NCBI RefSeq assembly: GCF_001544915.2 | Contig: NZ_FCOE02000009.1 | Coordinates: forward strand, 186,001-250,000 | DNA from: Caballeronia pedi | GTDB taxonomy: Bacteria; Pseudomonadota; Gammaproteobacteria; Burkholderiales; Burkholderiaceae | DNA: 64,000 nucleotides | Direction: 5' to 3' | In this document: piece after piece, positions 58,655 through 64,000 of the stretch | Numbering within the stretch: the stretch's first letter is position 1 | Layout of the letters: every line of letters starts with the position of its first letter | Program-made: the position numbers and the translations under genes | Notes under the pieces: generated by a model | The model's database searches: none | The model's input: only the letters and a program-made list of their open reading frames with translations | Told to the model about the DNA's origin: nothing

Positions 58655-60085
58655 CTAACGAGCGAGATAAGCGACGATTTTACCCACCGTAATCAGCGCC
58701 ACTTCCATTTTCGAAGACCACGGACTGCTGCAGTTGATGCGGATAAAGTTCCGATAGGTTTCCTCGAAGACAGAAAACATGTGGCCCGGTCCCACAGTAA
58801 TGCCGCGCTCGAGCGCCTTTCGATAGACTTCCATCGCGTCCACTTTGGCAGGCATCTCCACCCACAGAACATAGCCCCCGCGCGGTTCGGAGATCCGAGT
58901 CCCTGAGGGGAAAAATCGATGAATCAACGCTCTCGCTAACTTGGTTTGGTGCGCATAGGTCTTCCTTAGACGGCGAAGATGACGCTCATACCCTCCCGAT
59001 TCCAGAAATTCCGCGATCGCCATTTGCGGAATGGGTGGCGAAGTCAATGTGTTCAGAAATTTCAGATTTTCAATCTTGTCCCGATAGACTCCCGGGAGTA
59101 CCCATCCGATGCGGTACGCCGCCGTCAAACTCTTTGAAAAGGACGCGCATGTTACGACCAGTCCTTTCTTATCGAACTTCTTTAACGTAGAGGGTGCGGT
59201 TTTCCCGAAATACAGCTCGTTATAGACCGCATTTTCCACGACGGGTATTTCATGCTCGCCGAGCAATGCCATCAATTCTTTTTTTTGCTCGTCGGGCATT
59301 TCAAACCCGAGCGGATTCTGGAAATTCGGCATCAGCATGCACGCCTTCACATTTTCCCGTTTGATCACACCGGAGAGCGCAGTCGTATCGATTCCGAGCG
59401 TCGGATGGGTTGGAACCTCGATAGCCCGCATTCCCAACCGTTCGATGGCGTGCAACATGGCGTAAAAAGTGGGCGATTCAACGGCAACTGTATCCCCAGG
59501 ACTCGCGACAGCCTGCAAGGCAAGATTAATCGCTTCGGTTGCGCCGACCGTGATGATGATCTGATTCGGGTCCACGAGCAGTCCGCCTTCCAGATGACGC
59601 TTCGCTATTTGCCGGATCAGTTCGCAATTTCCCGGCGGCAGAGCGTCACCCACGCCCCACCTCTTCTGAGAGCGGCCAATCTTTGCCGCTATGCGGTTCA
59701 GTTTGGCGAAAGGGAACGCCGTGGCATCCGGATACGGCGATCCCAACGGCACAGCATGGTCCACTTGAATCCTGCGTAGCGTCGACAGCACCAGTCTGCT
59801 TACGTCCACGGGACTGGACACAGAGACCGGTGTGGAAGGAAGGATCGGCAAAAACGGCCGGTCGTCGGCGCTCGCTGAACTCTCACGCACGTAGAAGCCG
59901 GATTGAGGCCGCGAGGAAATCAAGCCCTTGCTCTCCAGGCGAAGATAGGCGCGAATGACCGTGGATATGGACCGGCCATGTTGCTGGCTCAACTCGCGAA
60001 CGGATGGCAGGCGGTCACCCGGTTTATAGACCCCGCTGCGGATCAGCCCCTCGACGTCGTTCGCAAGCTTTTCATACAGCGCCAT
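58655..60085 (-). CDS. MocR/PdxR-type regulator (GntR HTH plus aminotransferase domain)
   Basis: 476 residues. N-terminal GntR winged helix (about 1-70; PGDRLPSVRELSQQHGRSISTVIRAY) and a fold-type I aminotransferase domain with PLP lysine K318 in SFSKSL and RIGW. Such proteins use PLP as co-effector and usually control vitamin B6, GABA, taurine or amino-acid genes. ATG 60085 starts the HTH with GAGG upstream; the longer frame is not conserved-looking. Faces away from the LysR gene at 60380. Confidence 0.92.
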   Translation of the reverse strand: MALYEKLANDVEGLIRSGVYKPGDRLPSVRELSQQHGRSISTVIRAYLRLESKGLISSRPQSGFYVRESSASADDRPFLPILPSTPVSVSSPVDVSRLVLSTLRRIQVDHAVPLGSPYPDATAFPFAKLNRIAAKIGRSQKRWGVGDALPPGNCELIRQIAKRHLEGGLLVDPNQIIITVGATEAINLALQAVASPGDTVAVESPTFYAMLHAIERLGMRAIEVPTHPTLGIDTTALSGVIKRENVKACMLMPNFQNPLGFEMPDEQKKELMALLGEHEIPVVENAVYNELYFGKTAPSTLKKFDKKGLVVTCASFSKSLTAAYRIGWVLPGVYRDKIENLKFLNTLTSPPIPQMAIAEFLESGGYERHLRRLRKTYAHQTKLARALIHRFFPSGTRISEPRGGYVLWVEMPAKVDAMEVYRKALERGITVGPGHMFSVFEETYRNFIRINCSSPWSSKMEVALITVGKIVAYLAR

Positions 60086-60263
60086 ATAAACCTCAGACAA
60101 AATTACAGGCTGCCGTTCGCCGATTGGAACGCGCAAGGAACAGCGGAGCATTTTTACGGTAAGTCTAAACTGTACTCTATCCAAACTGCCTGATCTGTAA
60201 TGCATGTGATTGCGGTAACGCGCCTATCGTGGAAGCAATTCAAATAGCTGATAGGTATTGAAC

Positions 60264-60383
60264 ATGCACAACAGACGCTCCGCTGTCCGACTGCAAAAAG
60301 ACGACCTTGCCGCGCTTCAAAGCAATCAGGCGTGCGCCCGCCCCGTTCCCGCGCAAGGCAGTACGGGAGGGCCTTGTCGATGA
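60264..60383 (+). CDS. Possible 39-residue upstream ORF overlapping the LysR start
   Basis: ATG 60264 to TGA 60381-60383, overlapping the LysR ATG as ATGA. Arg- and Gln-rich (MHNRRSAVRLQKDDLAALQS...). No strong ribosome binding site, so it may be untranslated; if translated it could couple translation of the LysR gene. Confidence 0.3.
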   Translation: MHNRRSAVRLQKDDLAALQSNQACARPVPAQGSTGGPCR

Positions 60384-61279
60384 ACCTCATCGAGAGCATG
60401 CGTATTTACGTACGGGTGGTTGAACGCGCGAGCATCTCCGATGCAGCGCGCGATCTCGAGATCGGCCAGTCGACCGTGAGCGAACGAATCGAGCGGCTTG
60501 AGAAGTTTGTCGGCTGCCGCTTGCTCCTCCGGAGCGCGAGAGCCTTCAGTTGCACGCCCGAAGGTCAGACGTTCTACGAGCGAAGCAAGACGATCCTTCA
60601 GGCCGCTTCTGAGGCGATAAGCGAGATTTCCGGAGATCAGCAGCTTGCAAATGGCATTACGCGCATCGCGGCACCACATTGCTTCGGAGAGACGATACTG
60701 CCCCACCTCATCGAATACTTTCGAAGCAATTTCCCGCCGACGCCATTGAGCCTGACGCTGAATGACCGGGTGGTCGATCTGGTCACCGAGGGAGTGGACA
60801 TATCGTTTCGCACCGGGCCTCTTGGAGAAGGCGCGTTCATCGCTTACCCGCTCGGAAAGGTGAACCGGCTTCTCGTGGCTTCGCCCGCCTACGTCGAAAA
60901 GTACGGTCCTATCGAATCGCCGGGTGATCTCGCCTCGCATACCCTGATCAGTTTCAACAACCCAGCGGATCAGCTTGCGATGATCAGCGACTCGGGCGTG
61001 GTGGAGAACATCCCTTTTCCAAGCGACATCAAGACAAGCCACTGGCGCCCGGCGTTTGAAATGGTCCGCATGGGCATGGGTATCGGCGCGTTCGAGGAAT
61101 ATGCCTGCACGGAAGCACTTGAAAAAGGCGATATCGTGAAATTGCTGCCCGGCTTCAAGATCGTCCCGCTGGATATGAATCTATTGATCCAGGCCCAACG
61201 TCCCGTGCCGCAGCGAGTGCGAACCATCGTCTCCATTCTGAGGAATGTCGTTCCTAACTTTCTGCCACGGACCTTATAG
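60380..61279 (+). CDS. LysR-family regulator
   Basis: 299 residues. HTH at 1-60 (MRIYVRVVERASISDAARDLEIGQSTVS) and an effector domain (about 90-295). GGGAGG ribosome binding site. Lies 327 bases upstream of the molybdopterin oxidoreductase gene on the same strand and may control it (inference), or act on the MocR-side divergent region. Confidence 0.9.
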   Translation: MNLIESMRIYVRVVERASISDAARDLEIGQSTVSERIERLEKFVGCRLLLRSARAFSCTPEGQTFYERSKTILQAASEAISEISGDQQLANGITRIAAPHCFGETILPHLIEYFRSNFPPTPLSLTLNDRVVDLVTEGVDISFRTGPLGEGAFIAYPLGKVNRLLVASPAYVEKYGPIESPGDLASHTLISFNNPADQLAMISDSGVVENIPFPSDIKTSHWRPAFEMVRMGMGIGAFEEYACTEALEKGDIVKLLPGFKIVPLDMNLLIQAQRPVPQRVRTIVSILRNVVPNFLPRTL

Positions 61280-61606
61280 CAGCATTCAGGATAGGGAGCA
61301 TTCAGCGGTGATTTCCAGCACGCGTGAACAAGCACTAGCATGCCTTTACTACCCCGCTCCCTTCATCGTTATATTCGATAAAACATTACGACTTAGTCGT
61401 TGACGATACTTAGCATCGTTTAGCATATCGCACCAGTCATTGTGACAACACCTACAATGACTCATCCCTTGTCACACTGAATTCGATTCGAATAACTTCG
61501 CCATAAGCACACATAGGAAACCTGCACGCGTTCCTGATTGCGCGGCGCCGGATCGCTTTATCAGCAACGACCCGCAATTCTTATCCGCATCCCTTCGGAG
61601 GCCGGC
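61280..61606. other. Intergenic region with inverted repeat upstream of the oxidoreductase
   Basis: AT-rich for this genome. Contains acgact-t-agtcgt (61388-61400, perfect 6-bp arms) and, close by, a weaker cgat...atcg dyad with repeated ttagcat elements (61411-61426). It is likely to hold the oxidoreductase promoter and an operator; no gene seen. Confidence 0.4.
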
Positions 61607-63886
61607 ATGGCAAAAAGAGAGGTTCCTGGTGTTCGTCCGTATGATTCGCCGGCGGGTGGCTGGGGCGCGCTGAAAGCCACGGCACAAGCGGTGAGAACGC
61701 AGATGGAGACGGTCGAGGCACCTATCATCCTGATGCGCACCAACCAGCCCGATGGCTTCGATTGCCCCGGCTGCGCATGGCCCGACAAGGAGCATCGGTC
61801 TACGTTCCAGTTCTGCGAGAACGGAGCGAAGGCCGTCACCTGGGAGGCCACCACCAAGCGCGTCGGCCCTGATTTCTTTGCCGCGAATACGGTCACCTCC
61901 TTGCGCGGCATGACCGATTTCGAACTGGAAGGAATGGGGCGACTGACCCACCCGCTCGTGTTCGATCGGGCAAGCGATAAATTTCTGCCGGTTGCCTGGG
62001 ACGATGCGTTCCGCCGCATCGGCGAAGTGCTTCGCAATCTGCCTCCCGATGAGGCCGAGTTCTACACGTCGGGCCGGGCGTCGAACGAAGCAGCCTACCT
62101 GTTTCAATTGTTTGCGCGCGAGCATGGCACGAACAACTTCCCCGACTGCTCGAACATGTGCCACGAGCCGACAAGCGTCGGCCTCCCGCAATCCATCGGC
62201 ATTGGTAAGGGGACGGTCTCGCTGGAGGATTTCGACGTCGCAGAGCTCATCATATCCATTGGGCACAATCCCGGCACGAATCATCCGCGCATGATGGGCA
62301 CCCTGCACGAGGCCTCGCGGCGCAACGTGCCGATCATCGTCTTCAATCCGTTGCGGGAACGCGCGCTCGAACGCTTCGCCGATCCCCAGGACGCCATCGA
62401 AATGGCAACCTTCAGCTCGACGAGAATCGCATCGACCTATTATCAGCTCGACGCCGGAGGCGACGCGGCCGCGATCAAGGGCGTCATCAAGGCATTGCTG
62501 GCGATGGACGAGGAAGAAGGAAACGTGCTCGATCACGAGTTCATCGCCCAGCACACCAACAACTTCGAGGCATTCAAGCAGGATATCGAAGCGACGGAAT
62601 GGGCCGACATCGAGAAAGCGAGCGGACTCAACCGGCCGGGACTCGAGCAGGTCGCGCTCGCCTATGCAAAGTCGAAAGCGACGATCGTTACCTATGGCAT
62701 GGGAATCACCCAGCATAACCGCGGAACGGCGAACGTCAGGCTGATAGCTGACCTGCTGTTACTGAAGGGAAACTTCGGCAAGCCTGGCGCCGGCATTTGC
62801 CCGCTCAGAGGGCATTCCAACGTGCAGGGAAATCGAACCGTCGGGATCACGGAAAAGCCTTCGACTGCGTTTCTCAGCAGCATAGAATCGGTTTTTGGCT
62901 TTTCTCCGCCACAAGCGCACGGTCACGATGCCGTGCAGGCGATGCAGGCCATGATCGAGGGGAAATCCAAAGCGCTCATCTGCCTGGGCGGCAACTTCGC
63001 TGTCGCCCTGCCTGACTCCGACCTGGCCTTCCCCGCCATGAGAGAGCTCGATCTCAGCGTTCACATCGGCACCAAGCTCAATCGAACCCATCTCCTGGTC
63101 GGGAAAGAGACCTACGTGCTGCCGTGCCTGGGCCGGACAGAGCTCGATATGCAGGCCACCGGCCGGCAGTCGATCACCGTCGAGGACTCGATGTCGATGG
63201 TCCATGCGTCCTCGGGCAAGTTGACGCCCGCATCCGAATTCCTGCGCTCCGAGCCCGCGATCGTTGCCGGCATGGCAAAAGCGACCCTGCCGGCGAGCAA
63301 GGTCAAGTGGGACGAACTCATCGCGGATTACGACAAGATCCGCGATGCCATCGAGCGAACCATTCCCGGATTCGAAGCGTTCAATGAGCGCATTCGCGTC
63401 CCCGGTGGATTCAGGCTTCCCCTCCCGCCTACCGAACGTGTCTGGCATACCCCTTCCGGCAAAGCCGAGTTTTCGATCTACCAGGGCGTGAAGGAGGATG
63501 CCGACGTTCTGGGCGCCGAAGGCGTGCTGCGCCTGATTACCATCCGTAGCCACGATCAATACAACACGACGATCTACGCAATGGATGATCGCTATCGCGG
63601 CGTGTTCGGGAGACGCGATATCCTCTTCATGAACGAAGCCGATTTGACTGCGCTTGGCCTCGAACATGGCGATGTCGTGGACATCGAGACGATCTGCACC
63701 GACCGAACACTGACGCTGAAGGGGATAACGGCAATCGAATACAAGATCGCTCCGGGCTCGGTCGCCGCGTATTACCCGGAGGCGAATGTGCTCGTTCCGC
63801 TGGATTACATCGATAAGGAAAGTGGAACGCCATCGTACAAGTCCGTGCCGGTGCGCGTGCGCCGCTCGGAGGCGACCGCGCCCTGA
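61607..63886 (+). CDS. FdhF/YdeP-type molybdopterin oxidoreductase
   Basis: 759 residues. Molybdopterin oxidoreductase domain (about 100-500) and C-terminal molydopterin-dinucleotide-binding domain (about 625-755; HTPSGKAEFSI, ITIRSHDQYNTTIYAMDDRYRG). Typical YdeP features: an N-terminal C53-PG-C56 pair instead of a full four-Cys cluster motif, and C185 in CSNMCHEPTS at the Mo-ligand region. Substrate unknown; YdeP of E. coli is tied to acid resistance. GGAGG ribosome binding site. Its FdhD-like partner is not in the window. Confidence 0.9.
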   Translation: MAKREVPGVRPYDSPAGGWGALKATAQAVRTQMETVEAPIILMRTNQPDGFDCPGCAWPDKEHRSTFQFCENGAKAVTWEATTKRVGPDFFAANTVTSLRGMTDFELEGMGRLTHPLVFDRASDKFLPVAWDDAFRRIGEVLRNLPPDEAEFYTSGRASNEAAYLFQLFAREHGTNNFPDCSNMCHEPTSVGLPQSIGIGKGTVSLEDFDVAELIISIGHNPGTNHPRMMGTLHEASRRNVPIIVFNPLRERALERFADPQDAIEMATFSSTRIASTYYQLDAGGDAAAIKGVIKALLAMDEEEGNVLDHEFIAQHTNNFEAFKQDIEATEWADIEKASGLNRPGLEQVALAYAKSKATIVTYGMGITQHNRGTANVRLIADLLLLKGNFGKPGAGICPLRGHSNVQGNRTVGITEKPSTAFLSSIESVFGFSPPQAHGHDAVQAMQAMIEGKSKALICLGGNFAVALPDSDLAFPAMRELDLSVHIGTKLNRTHLLVGKETYVLPCLGRTELDMQATGRQSITVEDSMSMVHASSGKLTPASEFLRSEPAIVAGMAKATLPASKVKWDELIADYDKIRDAIERTIPGFEAFNERIRVPGGFRLPLPPTERVWHTPSGKAEFSIYQGVKEDADVLGAEGVLRLITIRSHDQYNTTIYAMDDRYRGVFGRRDILFMNEADLTALGLEHGDVVDIETICTDRTLTLKGITAIEYKIAPGSVAAYYPEANVLVPLDYIDKESGTPSYKSVPVRVRRSEATAP

Positions 63887-64000
63887 CATGCCGGAGCGGC
63901 AGCGTCTAAAGGCAATCGCCTGAACAACACATCAGAATAGCCGCGTCTCGGCACGCTCCAGGGCATCATCACTTTGAACACGATGTCCCTGGAGTTCTTT
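63887..64000. other. Right window edge, no gene start seen
   Basis: 114 bases after the oxidoreductase stop. No convincing coding start or terminator is visible before the edge. Confidence 0.3.

Overview
The window is high-GC chromosomal DNA from a beta-proteobacterium, most likely the Burkholderiaceae (Paraburkholderia/Caballeronia type). This rests on gene content rather than a database search: a Burkholderia-style arginine succinyltransferase cluster with an AraC-type ArgR, a Gram-negative porin, DUF2968 and DUF2069 proteins, a NodT/FUSC/DUF1656/HlyD efflux operon and strong third-position GC bias.

The left two thirds (1-44.8 kb) read as conserved chromosome. 0-12.5 kb holds housekeeping and general metabolism: aroC behind an MFS-acyltransferase fusion, a CBS protein, a sulfhydrylase/hydrolase pair, DUF962, YihY, WrbA, DUF2069, an FAD oxidoreductase, a phosphoesterase and an abasic-site protein. 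12.6-18.6 kb is a LysR regulator diverging from a four-gene efflux operon, followed by a Doc-type toxin-antitoxin pair. 19.2-30.8 kb is one minus-strand block for basic amino acid uptake and arginine succinylation: two permeases, ATPase, ArgR, the six enzyme/subunit genes and finally the periplasmic binding protein. 31-44.8 kb mixes an EAL phosphodiesterase, GNAT, YigZ, ferredoxin, rpsU, initiator tRNA, a peptide transporter, LysE, a porin and several small conserved or unknown proteins.

The right third (45.3-64 kb) looks accessory. At 45.27-45.39 kb there is a terminator, a copy of only the 3' end of a tRNA-Ser gene and a tandem 10-mer, as expected at the attR end of an integrated element. 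To its right lie two Old Yellow Enzyme reductases, four short-chain dehydrogenases, an alpha/beta hydrolase, a glutathione transferase, a DUF427 protein and two tandem LysR regulators. Three of the transcription units (starting at 49.05, 52.3 and 54.36 kb) are preceded by near-identical promoter modules: a 17-nt inverted repeat, exactly 16 nt, the 9-mer gtctttttc, exactly 17 nt, then a -10-like element. The first copy lies in the divergent region of the LysR gene at 47950-48834, so the sequence predicts one LysR-controlled redox/electrophile-handling regulon of up to eight genes. This is the most interesting system in the window.

Further right are a CarH-like B12/light-sensing MerR regulator with an extra N-terminal four-cysteine zinc-ribbon-like domain, a MocR regulator, another LysR with a short overlapping upstream ORF, and an FdhF/YdeP-type molybdopterin oxidoreductase close to the right edge.
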